A DNA stretch of 64,000 bases from positions 124,001 through 188,000 of the forward strand of contig CACKTD010000001.1 of NCBI GenBank assembly GCA_902603055.1. Direction: 5' to 3'. The translations under genes and the position numbers were made by a program. The notes beneath the pieces are model-generated. The model saw nothing but the letters and a program-made list of their open reading frames with translations, searched no databases and had not been told where the DNA came from. The stretch is from Coxiellaceae bacterium. GTDB lineage: Bacteria > Pseudomonadota > Gammaproteobacteria > Comchoanobacterales > Comchoanobacteraceae. Below, piece after piece: positions 1 to 8,643 of this stretch; the stretch's first letter is position 1, and the number at the start of each line of letters is the position of its first letter.

Positions 1-2
1 AC

Positions 3-341
3 TTTTGGGCATTAGCAATTCATCGTCGAGAGGATTATGCGAAGGCAGACGTACCCATGCTACCAGTTACGCACGGTGTGAAGTTCACCTGTCAGCAAAT
101 TGTTTTATATACAATTTTGATGGTCATTGTAACCATGTTTCCAGTGTTGTTAATGATGTCAGGTTTAATTTATGCGCTTGTAGCAGCCTTACTGAATATT
201 CTTTTTTTAAGTTCCGTATGGCAACTATACCATCGACCAACCAATCATAATGCATTATCTACATTTCATTTAAGTATTCATTATTTAATGTGGTTGTTTG
301 TAGCGTTAATGGTTGATCATTTTTATCTGATTCCTATTTAA
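3..341 (+). CDS. cyoE: Protoheme IX farnesyltransferase (heme O synthase), 3' part
   Basis: This is the C-terminal end of an integral-membrane UbiA-family prenyltransferase that farnesylates heme b to heme O for terminal oxidases. The frame is open from base 3 and begins FWALAIHRREDYAKADVPML, the typical late cytoplasmic loop of CtaB/CyoE. Two or three hydrophobic helices and a short tail follow. The gene start lies outside the window. An internal ATG at 57 would skip the conserved loop and is not the real start. It fits with the haem-copper oxidase operon near 20-25 kb. Assignment is by remembered family pattern. Confidence 0.85.
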   Translation, partial: FWALAIHRREDYAKADVPMLPVTHGVKFTCQQIVLYTILMVIVTMFPVLLMMSGLIYALVAALLNILFLSSVWQLYHRPTNHNALSTFHLSIHYLMWLFVALMVDHFYLIPI

Positions 342-354
342 TGGTGTCTAGAAC

Positions 355-1047
355 GTGTCTTGGTTAAATTGGTTGAAACAAGTAGATCCTGATTTTGGGG
401 AGCAACATGCTTCATTGCTGCATGAAGATGATGAAGGCATGTACTGGGAATTTAATAACAAAAAACAACGCATTGATTGGGCTAGAAAACTCAGTGCCAT
501 GCATCCACGCGATCTTTATAAATCAAAGCACCTGTTATTACGAAGTATTTGGGGAAAAAGAGCTACACCACCATTTGTTTTAGATGGTTTTGCGGGCATG
601 GGAGCTGATGGCTATTTAATGGTTTATAGTGGGTGTCAGGTTTTAAGTTGTGAAACAAAGCCTGCAGTTTTTGCCATCTTAAAGGATGCTTATAACAGAG
701 TTTATGACCGGTCTCATTCCAACTACTTGTCTAAATGGTGTATGATGCCACAAAACGTCTTTGATCTCATAAAGACTTGGCCTCGGCATCGTGTACGACC
801 AGATGTGGTCTATTTAGACCCTATGTTCAAAGTCGATTTTAGAGGACAAGTTAAACAGTACGCGTGGCTTTTGAATCAAATTGGAGATCAAACTGTACCA
901 CAAAATGTTTTACAGGTAGCATTGAATTTTGCGATTGAGCGAGTGGTTGTTAAGCGAAGTATTAAAAGTGGTTTTGTAGACGACAAAAAACCAACCTATT
1001 CCATAAGTGGTAAAACCATTCGGTATGATATTTACCAAGTGCGATAA
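355..1047 (+). CDS. rsmJ: 16S rRNA (guanine1516-N2)-methyltransferase
   Basis: An AdoMet-dependent class I methyltransferase predicted to modify G1516 of 16S rRNA. Motif I is FVLDGFAGMGADG (about residues 74-86) and motif IV is DVVYLDPMF (150-158). The C-terminal RVVVKR and DIY elements also match RsmJ. Start is GTG at 355, 13 bp after the cyoE stop; the nearest in-frame ATG (the Met before YWEF) would remove about 30 residues of the N-terminal domain. Length 230 aa is slightly below the usual 250. Its stop directly abuts the convergent queE stop, with no bases between. The RsmJ call is firm at family level. Confidence 0.82.
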   Translation: MSWLNWLKQVDPDFGEQHASLLHEDDEGMYWEFNNKKQRIDWARKLSAMHPRDLYKSKHLLLRSIWGKRATPPFVLDGFAGMGADGYLMVYSGCQVLSCETKPAVFAILKDAYNRVYDRSHSNYLSKWCMMPQNVFDLIKTWPRHRVRPDVVYLDPMFKVDFRGQVKQYAWLLNQIGDQTVPQNVLQVALNFAIERVVVKRSIKSGFVDDKKPTYSISGKTIRYDIYQVR

Positions 1048-1695
1048 TCATTTTCCAGGTACATCACCCCAAAGGTGCTTGTGAAGCTGGATTTGAAAAC
1101 GCACGGGAAGGGCTTCTTCGAGGATCAAATTTGCTAGTTCTTGGTGTTTCATATTGGGTTCACATGGTGAAAACCAAGTTTGGCAGATGGCATCTAGTTT
1201 TAGCTGGCGCACTTTTTCTTTTGACCATGTAAAGTCATCCAAATCACCTATTACAAATTTAATTTGATCTGTTGGTTTTAGAAGCTTGAGATTATCCCAG
1301 CGCATTTTATCTGTTTCGTTGGATGAGGGAGTCTTAATATCCATGACAATAGTGACACGTTCATCAACATCCTGGATATTTAGGGCCCCACTGGTTTCAA
1401 GTGAAACATGATAGTCTTGATCACATAATGTGCTTAATAAATGCAGTACCGATTGTTGAGCAAGTGGTTCACCACCCGTAACGCATACATGTTTTGTTTT
1501 GTAGTGTTCGATGGCTTTTAGGATTTCAGAGGTTGTTTGTAATGAGCCTCCTTTAAATGCATAAGCAGTATCACAATAGGTGCATCGTAGAGGGCAACCA
1601 GTTAATCTAATAAAGATGGTTGGTAAGCCGCTGGTATTTGATTCACCTTGCAATGAGAAAAATATTTCGTGAATTCTAAGTTTCTGTTGGCTCAT
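1048..1695 (-). CDS. queE: 7-carboxy-7-deazaguanine synthase (radical SAM)
   Basis: Converts 6-carboxytetrahydropterin to 7-carboxy-7-deazaguanine in queuosine and preQ0 synthesis. The radical-SAM cluster motif is CPLRCTYC (Cys34, Cys38, Cys41), the CxxxCxxC spacing typical of QueE, preceded by the family's FFSLQGE segment. CVTGGEPL is the glycine-rich AdoMet-binding motif. The 215-aa length matches compact QueE enzymes. Its start lies 20 bp inside the upstream queD gene, so the two are translationally coupled. Confidence 0.92.
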   Translation of the reverse strand: MSQQKLRIHEIFFSLQGESNTSGLPTIFIRLTGCPLRCTYCDTAYAFKGGSLQTTSEILKAIEHYKTKHVCVTGGEPLAQQSVLHLLSTLCDQDYHVSLETSGALNIQDVDERVTIVMDIKTPSSNETDKMRWDNLKLLKPTDQIKFVIGDLDDFTWSKEKVRQLKLDAICQTWFSPCEPNMKHQELANLILEEALPVRFQIQLHKHLWGDVPGK

Positions 1696-2047
1696 AAATT
1701 ACTGCAAAAACGTCGTTTTCAGCCAATCGAATACGGGTGATACGTAGGTGATTGGGGATTAATTGTTTTAATTGTGCATAAATCCATTTTGCGATATTTT
1801 CAGAGGTTGGGCTGGTTGTTTTAAACGCATCTAACGTATTGAGATGTGCATAATTTAATGGTTTGATCGCTGTGTCCACCCACTCTTTAGCTTGATAGTA
1901 ATCGGCAACCATGTCCGCAGTTTCATCTTCATTACAAATGATTGCTTGTAAATGATAGGTGTGACCGTGCAGTTGACTACATGGCCCAGCATAATTTGTT
2001 AACGCAACAGCGGCTTGAAAATAACTTTTAACTTCAATACTTAGCAT
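1676..2047 (-). CDS. queD: 6-carboxytetrahydropterin synthase-like protein with altered active site
   Basis: A PTPS/QueD-family tunnelling-fold protein of 123 aa. The family converts dihydroneopterin triphosphate to 6-carboxytetrahydropterin, the substrate of QueE, which is encoded immediately downstream. CxxxHGH is present (Cys23, His27, His29), as is PTSENIA near residue 80. However, the first zinc histidine of the FxAAHxL motif is Val14, and the catalytic Asp-His pair of LDHxxLN reads Asn65-Tyr66. Placement next to queE supports a queuosine role, but activity by the standard mechanism is uncertain. Confidence 0.75.
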   Translation of the reverse strand: MLSIEVKSYFQAAVALTNYAGPCSQLHGHTYHLQAIICNEDETADMVADYYQAKEWVDTAIKPLNYAHLNTLDAFKTTSPTSENIAKWIYAQLKQLIPNHLRITRIRLAENDVFAVIYEPTET

Positions 2048-2133
2048 AAGAATACGATTATCTATAAGAAACTTAACTAGGTCAAGATTTATTGCTTGTT
2101 CATTCTAAACTGATTTATTATGATTTATAAATA

Positions 2134-4323
2134 ATGAAGCATCTTTTATTAATTCTAACTATCATCACGCCGTCTCTTTCATGGGCAGGATTGACGGAAG
2201 ATATTAAGTGGATTCGAAATAACAGTTTTTGTAAAGGGTACTTTAAATCACTTGCTCAAGGGTTGCCGAGCTTGCCGCAGGGGCAAACTGTGATCGAGAC
2301 AAACAATGACAGTAAACTCAAGTTAGGTGATCATGCTGATTTAAACCAAGTGCAAGTTGAGCAAAACAATATGCTCATAACATCAAAAGCAGCTCGAATA
2401 GATTTAGACAGTGACAATAAAATAAAATCTTTAAACTTTCAAGGTCGCAGTCACTATCAAACACCGGATGTGATTGTGTATGCGCAGGCTGGCAAGTTCG
2501 ATATTCAAAAGGATCAAGTGCGTTTGGATCGAATTACATACCGCATTCAGCTGGAGGGTAATAATGCATGGGGACATGCTAAACGTGTGTGGCGTGATGA
2601 GCAGCATCGGTATTATTTTATTGACCCCTATCTTTCCTTTTGTCCACCGAATGGCAACACATGGTCCGTTAATGCTGGAATGATGATATACGATCCAAAT
2701 CGGTCCATTGTGATTCTAAAAGACCCGACCATCATGGCATACGATCACCCAGTGGTGTCTGCAGCGTACCTTGATTTTGCTACTAAGGGTAGAAAGTCTG
2801 GTTTTTTGAAGCCTGTTTTGGGTGCAACACCTTATGCTGGAACCATATTATCCATTCCATATTATTTTAATATTGCTAGTAACATGGATTTGGTACTAGG
2901 ACCAACCGTTTATACTAAACGTGGTGGAGGTATCGATTCCAAGTTAAGGTATTTGACGACGGCACATAGTGGTGAGTTAAAATTTAAAGGCTTATATGAC
3001 TTTGATCAGAAGACCAAGCGCTACCAGGTTGATTGGAGCCAACATTCGCACTTTCTGAGAGATTTTACGGTGGATATCAATTATACAAACTTCAGTGATA
3101 AGGATGTATTTAAGGACTTTGGTAATGCCCTGAATCTAAATGACACTTTACACCCTGTAGAGCGTGCAGATGCTGCATGGATGCCACAGTGGGGGATGTT
3201 TCAAGCGGGTGTTGTAAACTTTCATAACAGTTTTGTTGAAAGTAGTGCCAGTATTCCAGATGTAAACTACGTACGTTTTACTCCGAGTAATATTAACATA
3301 GGCCGTAACGTGAATTTTTCTCAACGCTTTGAGTATGCTTACTTTAATGAGATCAGCCCAGCCAATCAGGGTGATTTTGGAGACGGTGTTGATCGGGCAT
3401 TTGCTGACCTTGATTTATCCCTGAACCTAAATACGTCGTATGGGTTCATTCGACCTCGGATTGGTAGTAAGTTCCGCTGGTATCACAATGATGGTATAAG
3501 AACATATCAAGACGCAATTCCTCGATTCCAAGTGGTTTCAGGATTGAATTTTGAGCATCGTGCTGCAAATCATCTTCAAGTGCTGACGCCACAAATCGGT
3601 TATGTATATGTACCATACAAGGATCAAACCACATTGCCATTATTGGATACAAGTTTACAATCGACCAACAATTTACCTATGTTTTTCTCACCCCATCGTT
3701 TTCTTGGGTCGGATCGTGTTGGTGACGAGAATGCTGTGCTAGTGGGCGCGTCCAGTCGTATTCAGTTTGATGATAACCATTATTGGGATATTGCTGGAGG
3801 TCAGCAGATTAATATTCATCCAACACGTGTGTGTTTAAATGACTGCAGTGATGAATTGGACGGGACTAGTAATTATACGCCACTATTTTTTGCAATAGAT
3901 GCACATTTATCTCGTTTTGAGACAAAAACAAATATAAATTACGATAGTAATATCCACCATTTGCGTAACTTGGGTTCTGAATTGCATATCAAGTCACGGT
4001 ATGGGGATCAAATTGGCCTAAATTATCAATATGATACTCGAAAATCTACAGATCAAAATAATGAATTGACACCATTGTTATCACGATTAGGACTGAACGC
4101 AGATTATAAGATAACGCCTTATTATCGCATTAAACCATCCGTGTTCCATGATTTTGAAAATGAGCGTTCAACCAGCTATGAGCTTAGCAATGAGTTTAAA
4201 TCATGTTGTTGGACTGGAGAATTTAAAGTGGGAAGACGCTTTGTTGGAGATGTGCCAGATGGGGATAATTACCAATGGTATGCGGGTTTTTGGATCTATT
4301 TAAATGGGTTTTCGCATCGATAA
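2134..4323 (+). CDS. lptD: LPS-assembly protein LptD
   Basis: Outer-membrane beta-barrel that, with LptE, inserts lipopolysaccharide into the outer leaflet. An N-terminal signal peptide (residues 1-18, cut after SWA) is followed by an OstA/LptA-like periplasmic domain (about 50-170) and a long barrel. The four disulfide cysteines of LptD are recognisable: Cys33, Cys170 and an adjacent pair, Cys691-Cys692, near the C-terminus. Length 729 aa is in the family range. surA follows 81 bp downstream, the classic lptD-surA arrangement, but pdxA is missing before rsmA. Confidence 0.93.
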   Translation: MKHLLLILTIITPSLSWAGLTEDIKWIRNNSFCKGYFKSLAQGLPSLPQGQTVIETNNDSKLKLGDHADLNQVQVEQNNMLITSKAARIDLDSDNKIKSLNFQGRSHYQTPDVIVYAQAGKFDIQKDQVRLDRITYRIQLEGNNAWGHAKRVWRDEQHRYYFIDPYLSFCPPNGNTWSVNAGMMIYDPNRSIVILKDPTIMAYDHPVVSAAYLDFATKGRKSGFLKPVLGATPYAGTILSIPYYFNIASNMDLVLGPTVYTKRGGGIDSKLRYLTTAHSGELKFKGLYDFDQKTKRYQVDWSQHSHFLRDFTVDINYTNFSDKDVFKDFGNALNLNDTLHPVERADAAWMPQWGMFQAGVVNFHNSFVESSASIPDVNYVRFTPSNINIGRNVNFSQRFEYAYFNEISPANQGDFGDGVDRAFADLDLSLNLNTSYGFIRPRIGSKFRWYHNDGIRTYQDAIPRFQVVSGLNFEHRAANHLQVLTPQIGYVYVPYKDQTTLPLLDTSLQSTNNLPMFFSPHRFLGSDRVGDENAVLVGASSRIQFDDNHYWDIAGGQQINIHPTRVCLNDCSDELDGTSNYTPLFFAIDAHLSRFETKTNINYDSNIHHLRNLGSELHIKSRYGDQIGLNYQYDTRKSTDQNNELTPLLSRLGLNADYKITPYYRIKPSVFHDFENERSTSYELSNEFKSCCWTGEFKVGRRFVGDVPDGDNYQWYAGFWIYLNGFSHR

Positions 4324-4404
4324 ACTGCATGCACATAAATAATTAATTTTAGATCTTGTATGTCTTGTAATCGATCGCTAGTATAAAAGTGGTTAGGAGT
4401 TGGA

Positions 4405-5289
4405 ATGAAAAACACGGTTAAGTTAATTTGGTTTTTAGTTTGTTGGGGGATGACGTTTGCAGCGGATTTAGAGCGAATAGTCATTGTGGTAAATGATACA
4501 GCAGTGACTGAATATGATATCGATCAGTTTCGACAAGCGACCATGTTTTTTGTTCCTGAAAAAGAAAAAGATCAAGCATCACAATTGATTGAGAGGGATA
4601 TCCACCGTCTGATGACTGATCGGGTATTATTATTAGAACAAGTTAAACGTCTCAATATTCAACCAGATAGTAAAACACTGGAAGATTATCAAAATATTAA
4701 TTTAAAAGCTGTGGGGGTTGCATCGAGTCAATTAGATGAGGCTGCAGCGAAGGCAAATATCAAGCCTGCAACATTAAAAAATTACATGACAGAAAATTTA
4801 TCAATCAGTATCTTACGCTCAAAGGTTGCTAGTTCAAAAGCACAATTAACACCTCAAAAAGTTAAGGAATATGTTGAAAAGAAACAAGCTGAAAATTCAG
4901 TATACACATTTACAGATTATGTGGTGTTGCATTCTGATAAACAAAGTAAGAGTCTTGCCCATCAATTACAGCAATCCTTGGCTAAGAATGATATTGTGCC
5001 TAAAAAGCTTAAAAGTGTTGTTGAATCAACAGCCTATACCAAGACGAAGCAGCACGCTATTCCCGATTTGTTTTTGTCCCATTTTAAGGATGTGACAGCG
5101 CCTGGTGCAACGGCAGTATTTAGAGCAGATAATGGTTACCACGTTATTTACTTAAATGAGGTTGTGCAACCTGAAACCATTACTGACAATCAAGCCATGC
5201 AAGAAATGTTTCAAGCAAATGCAGAGCGTTTATTCGGTGAGTGGTTTGATTCTGTCAAAGGAAATGCGTATATTCATATTTTTGAATAA
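4405..5289 (+). CDS. surA: Short SurA-type periplasmic chaperone
   Basis: Periplasmic chaperone and peptidyl-prolyl isomerase for outer-membrane proteins such as LptD. The signal peptide (about 1-20) is followed by the SurA N-terminal segment (ERIVIVVNDTAVTEYDID) and a helical chaperone core. One weak parvulin-like region lies near 165-255, then the C-terminal helix. At 294 aa it is much shorter than the two-parvulin enterobacterial protein (about 430 aa), so at least one isomerase domain is missing. A TAGGAG ribosome site precedes the ATG. Position between lptD and rsmA supports the assignment. Confidence 0.83.
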   Translation: MKNTVKLIWFLVCWGMTFAADLERIVIVVNDTAVTEYDIDQFRQATMFFVPEKEKDQASQLIERDIHRLMTDRVLLLEQVKRLNIQPDSKTLEDYQNINLKAVGVASSQLDEAAAKANIKPATLKNYMTENLSISILRSKVASSKAQLTPQKVKEYVEKKQAENSVYTFTDYVVLHSDKQSKSLAHQLQQSLAKNDIVPKKLKSVVESTAYTKTKQHAIPDLFLSHFKDVTAPGATAVFRADNGYHVIYLNEVVQPETITDNQAMQEMFQANAERLFGEWFDSVKGNAYIHIFE

Positions 5290-5294
5290 CGTTA

Positions 5295-6062
5295 ATGAAA
5301 CTACTTAAATCTTTCGGTCAGCATTTTTTGCAAGACCAACAAATCATAGAAAACATACTAGCAGCATGTGATGTTAAAGCGGATGCTACGGTAGTAGAAA
5401 TAGGTCCTGGCAGTGGTAATTTAACACGTCATCTTATTCTCAAATATCCCCATTTACATGTCATTGAGGCTGATAAAAGATGGTGTGAGTATTTAGAAAA
5501 AAAATATGCAGAATCCTTAAAGATTCATTATCAAGATGCATTAAAATTTGATTGGTCACAAGTCCCTAATCAACTGTTCATTGTGGGTAATCTTCCCTAC
5601 CAAATTGCCAGTGAATTGATGGTGCAGTTAGTTACCGCTCCTGTAAATTTCAAATCTGCAGTATTGATGATGCAGCTAGAAGTGGCTGAGCGCGCCATGG
5701 CTTTGGTTAATACCAAAGCATATGGTCGATTATCGGTGTTATTACAAACCCAGCTTGATTTTGAGGTCATTGTTAATGTTCCACCAGAAGCATTTAAACC
5801 ACCTCCTAAAGTTCAATCTCAAGTCATAAAGTTAACACCAAAGCCACAGCCTTTATGTCCACCATCACAGCTGCATTATCTAAGTTTAGTAACACAAACC
5901 GCTTTCTCAAAACGCAGGAAAAAAAACAGTAACGCATTTGAGGCATTATTTTCACTTGATGTCTTGAAATCATGTGGTATTGATCCACATCAAAGACCAC
6001 AAGAGGTCTCGATCGCAGGTTATTTAGAGTTAGCAAAAATACTCGAAAAAAGGGGAGAATAA
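5295..6062 (+). CDS. rsmA: 16S rRNA dimethyladenosine transferase RsmA/KsgA
   Basis: Dimethylates A1518 and A1519 in the 3' hairpin of 16S rRNA. The N-terminal SFGQHFLQD, AdoMet-binding EIGPGSGNLT and catalytic NLPYQIAS motifs are all present, with the usual C-terminal helical domain. The 255 aa length is typical. The start is 5 bp after the surA stop, suggesting one transcript with lptD-surA. The apaH gene often found downstream is absent. Confidence 0.95.
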   Translation: MKLLKSFGQHFLQDQQIIENILAACDVKADATVVEIGPGSGNLTRHLILKYPHLHVIEADKRWCEYLEKKYAESLKIHYQDALKFDWSQVPNQLFIVGNLPYQIASELMVQLVTAPVNFKSAVLMMQLEVAERAMALVNTKAYGRLSVLLQTQLDFEVIVNVPPEAFKPPPKVQSQVIKLTPKPQPLCPPSQLHYLSLVTQTAFSKRRKKNSNAFEALFSLDVLKSCGIDPHQRPQEVSIAGYLELAKILEKRGE

Positions 6063-6070
6063 AAGGGGTA

Positions 6071-6099
6071 TTGGTATTTTTGATTTTTTTTGATATAAT
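6071..6099 (+). promoter_or_regulatory. Putative sigma-70 promoter of the speD operon
   Basis: TTGGTA at 6071-6076 and TATAAT at 6094-6099 are separated by 17 bp. The -10 box carries the TGn extension (TG at 6091-6092). It lies in the 65-bp gap between rsmA and speD, upstream of an AGGA ribosome site at 6115-6118. Confidence 0.6.
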
Positions 6100-6127
6100 C
6101 CATTTTTAGATTTAAGGACGGGTTTCA

Positions 6128-6598
6128 TTGGCCAATAAGCTGAATAATAAATCGCTGGAAAAGCTTGCTCGCGCGGGTATGGGCGACGCTGCAAACATTG
6201 CAATCACCGGTGCAAAAGATCATTTTATGCAAGAGGGTGATCAAGTATTTGCTGGTCAACATCTTATCGTGGATTTTTATCAAGCGCACTATCTGGATGA
6301 CTTAAAAAAAATGGAGCAGGCTTTTAGAGAAGCCATTAAAGCTGCTGGTGCAACACTTTTGCATATCCATTTGCATCATTTTACTCCAAATTATGGTATT
6401 TCAGGTGTTGCAGTACTTGCAGAATCTCATATCAGTGTTCATACATGGCCTGAGCGTAACTATGCTGCATTTGATATTTTCATGTGTGGTGATGCAAGAC
6501 CATTGCTGGCACTTGAAAAATTAAAAGCATACTTTCAGCCCGAAACAACAAAAATAGATCTCATTAAACGTGGCATAGTACAAGATGAGCTGGTTTAA
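6128..6598 (+). CDS. speD: S-adenosylmethionine decarboxylase proenzyme
   Basis: Pyruvoyl enzyme supplying decarboxylated AdoMet for spermidine synthesis. The class 1B self-cleavage site is AES-HISVHTWPE: cleavage between Glu99 and Ser100 would create the pyruvoyl group. His105 and Cys120 sit at +5 and +20, as in the Thermotoga enzyme. The apparent start is TTG at 6128, preceded by AGGA about 10 bp upstream; no ATG lies upstream in frame. Its end overlaps speE by 14 bp. Confidence 0.92.
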   Translation: MANKLNNKSLEKLARAGMGDAANIAITGAKDHFMQEGDQVFAGQHLIVDFYQAHYLDDLKKMEQAFREAIKAAGATLLHIHLHHFTPNYGISGVAVLAESHISVHTWPERNYAAFDIFMCGDARPLLALEKLKAYFQPETTKIDLIKRGIVQDELV

Positions 6599-7430
6599 AG
6601 AAACATTACACCAACATTGGCAACAATGTTTGAAAATCGATCAAATCTTACACGAAAGCCAAAATGGTTTGCAAAAGTGTATGATTTTTGAGAACACAAC
6701 ATTCGGTCGTGTACTCACATTAGATGGTATTGTACAACTTACGGAACGAGATGAGTTCATTTATCACGAAATGTTTACCCATTTACCTGTTTTTGCACAT
6801 GGTGACGTAAAGCGTGTTTTGGTGATAGGTGGTGGTGATGGTGGCATTGTCAGAGAGCTTTTGCGTCATCAGGTAATTGATCAGATTGATTTAGTGGAAA
6901 TTGATCAAGATGTAATCACGTTAAGCAAAGAATTTTTTCCAATGGTGTGTCAGGACGCCTTTGACGATCCACGTTTGACTGTAAACATTGCGGATGGACG
7001 TCAGTTTTTAAAAGATACGACATCCAAATGGGATTTAATTTTAGTGGATTCAACAGATCCTATTGGCCCTGCAACCACATTGTTTGAGAAAGATTTTTAT
7101 CAATTATGTCTTAACGCATTGAACCCAAAAGGTATTCTGGTTACTCAAAATGGTAGTGCATATATTCAGCTCGAAGAATTAACCCAAACTCAGGCCCGTT
7201 TAAGTGCATTGACAAAATGGTACGGGTTCTATTTTTCCATGGTGCCAACGTATGTGGGTGGTAATATGAGTCATGCTTGGGCTACGAATGACTTTGATTT
7301 ATCGAGTGTTGATCTTAAGACAATTCAACAACGCTTTAAATTAAAAGGATTGAATTGTCGCTATTATAACCCAAAGGTGCATGTGAGTGCTTTTGGTATA
7401 CCACAATATATCTTAGATACGTTTAAATAA
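6585..7430 (+). CDS. speE: Spermidine synthase
   Basis: Transfers the aminopropyl group of decarboxylated AdoMet to putrescine. The Rossmann motif VLVIGGGDGGIVREL, the acidic VEID end of the next strand, DGRQFL, and the catalytic LILVDSTDPIGPA are all present. The length of 281 aa matches E. coli SpeE. It overlaps the speD stop and is followed 10 bp later by a second SpeD-like gene, forming a polyamine operon. No ornithine or arginine decarboxylase of the PLP type is seen in the window. Confidence 0.94.
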   Translation: MSWFKETLHQHWQQCLKIDQILHESQNGLQKCMIFENTTFGRVLTLDGIVQLTERDEFIYHEMFTHLPVFAHGDVKRVLVIGGGDGGIVRELLRHQVIDQIDLVEIDQDVITLSKEFFPMVCQDAFDDPRLTVNIADGRQFLKDTTSKWDLILVDSTDPIGPATTLFEKDFYQLCLNALNPKGILVTQNGSAYIQLEELTQTQARLSALTKWYGFYFSMVPTYVGGNMSHAWATNDFDLSSVDLKTIQQRFKLKGLNCRYYNPKVHVSAFGIPQYILDTFK

Positions 7431-7440
7431 GGAGCCTTCG

Positions 7441-7842
7441 ATGTCAGTTGACGTTTTAGAAAAAAAAGTAAATACACAAAGCGCTGAAGAAACGCCATGG
7501 GGATTATCCTCATGTGTTGATTTATATGAATGTGATCCACACAAAATACGCTCTCCTGAGAGTGTTAAACAATTTGTAGAGGAGCTAGTAGCCCTCATCC
7601 AAATGAAAACATTCGGTCCATGTCATGTGGTTGATTTTGGTGAAGATGAGCGAGTTGCTGGTTTGTCTATGGTCCAGCTAATCGAAACCTCTTGTATTAC
7701 GGGACATTTTGCTAATCAAACCAATAATGCATACATCGATATTTTTAGTTGTAAGATGTATGATCCTGAGTTAGCGGCAACTTTTGCAAAGCAGTTTTTT
7801 GGTGCAAAATCATATGAGCTACAAACCAACACAAGAAGATGA
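7441..7842 (+). CDS. AdoMet decarboxylase-like pyruvoyl protein (SpeD paralogue)
   Basis: A 133-aa member of the AdoMetDC (SpeD) family, distinct from the speD two genes upstream. Ser84, His89 and Cys104 keep exactly the +5 and +20 spacing of the pyruvoyl serine, histidine and cysteine of SpeD (Ser100, His105, Cys120). The residue before the serine is Thr83 rather than Glu, and the HTWPE block reads HFANQ. Family members are known to have diverged to ornithine or arginine decarboxylases, so a putrescine-forming role beside speE is an attractive inference. A non-processed regulatory partner is the alternative. A GGAG site precedes the ATG; the 3' end overlaps queF. Confidence 0.72.
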   Translation: MSVDVLEKKVNTQSAEETPWGLSSCVDLYECDPHKIRSPESVKQFVEELVALIQMKTFGPCHVVDFGEDERVAGLSMVQLIETSCITGHFANQTNNAYIDIFSCKMYDPELAATFAKQFFGAKSYELQTNTRR

Positions 7843-8641
7843 GCGCGGTTTAGACTGGCTTAAATCAGGTGCAGTATACGTCAATGAGTATGCTCCACAC
7901 ATTCTAAAAGCAGTGCCTCGAAAATGTTTAGTGCACCCATTACGTGTGCATGCTGTAGATATTTGGAATGCCTATGAAATATCTTGGTTATCTGAAAAGA
8001 AAACCCCGCAAGTCGCTGTCGCTAAAATTAGTGTAGATGGCCATTCGCCCAATTTGGTTGAGTCAAAGTCATTAAAGCTATATTTAAACTCATTGAATGA
8101 TACGAGTTTTTCTTCTACAACAGCATTAAAACAATTGATTGAACAAGATCTTGCGCGTGTAGCTCAATCTGATGTCAAAGTTGAGTTAGAGCTTCCTCCA
8201 TTCAAGGGGGTAAAGCAGACGAAATTTGATGCATCCTGGCGATGTATAGATGAGGATGTGTTGATGCCTAAAATGGCTGCTATTGCGCCCGAGGTGCTGG
8301 TTAAACGATCCAGTAAAGTGGTGAATGAAAAGTTATATAGTCATCTTTTAAAATCCAATTGTTTAGTAACCAATCAGCCAGATTGGGCAACGCTTATGAT
8401 TGAGTATCAAGGTGATGCGTGGGATTATGAAGGGTTATTAAAATACATCGTTTCATATCGACATCATCAAGGCTTTCATGAGCAATGCGTTGAAAATATA
8501 TTTTATGATTTAGCCACACGGTTAGCGCCTAAAAAGCTATTGGTCCAAGCATTCTACACCCGTCGAGGTGGTTTAGATATTAATCCGATACGGAGTAGTT
8601 TTCAGCCTGATCTTGATATTGGGCGAACGTACCAACAATAA
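7814..8641 (+). CDS. queF: NADPH-dependent preQ0 reductase (QueF, long form)
   Basis: Reduces 7-cyano-7-deazaguanine to preQ1 in queuosine synthesis. It has the two-domain tunnelling-fold layout of the E. coli type: ESKSLKLYLNSLN with the NADPH-site region in the first half, and LLKSNCLVTNQPDW followed by SYRHHQGFHEQC in the second. I start it at the ATG at 7814 (MSYKPTQ, 275 aa), which aligns with known N-termini; an in-frame ATG at 7784 would add ten residues inside the previous gene. It ends 2 bp before the convergent tsaC stop. Confidence 0.9.
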   Translation: MSYKPTQEDERGLDWLKSGAVYVNEYAPHILKAVPRKCLVHPLRVHAVDIWNAYEISWLSEKKTPQVAVAKISVDGHSPNLVESKSLKLYLNSLNDTSFSSTTALKQLIEQDLARVAQSDVKVELELPPFKGVKQTKFDASWRCIDEDVLMPKMAAIAPEVLVKRSSKVVNEKLYSHLLKSNCLVTNQPDWATLMIEYQGDAWDYEGLLKYIVSYRHHQGFHEQCVENIFYDLATRLAPKKLLVQAFYTRRGGLDINPIRSSFQPDLDIGRTYQQ

Positions 8642-8643
8642 AT

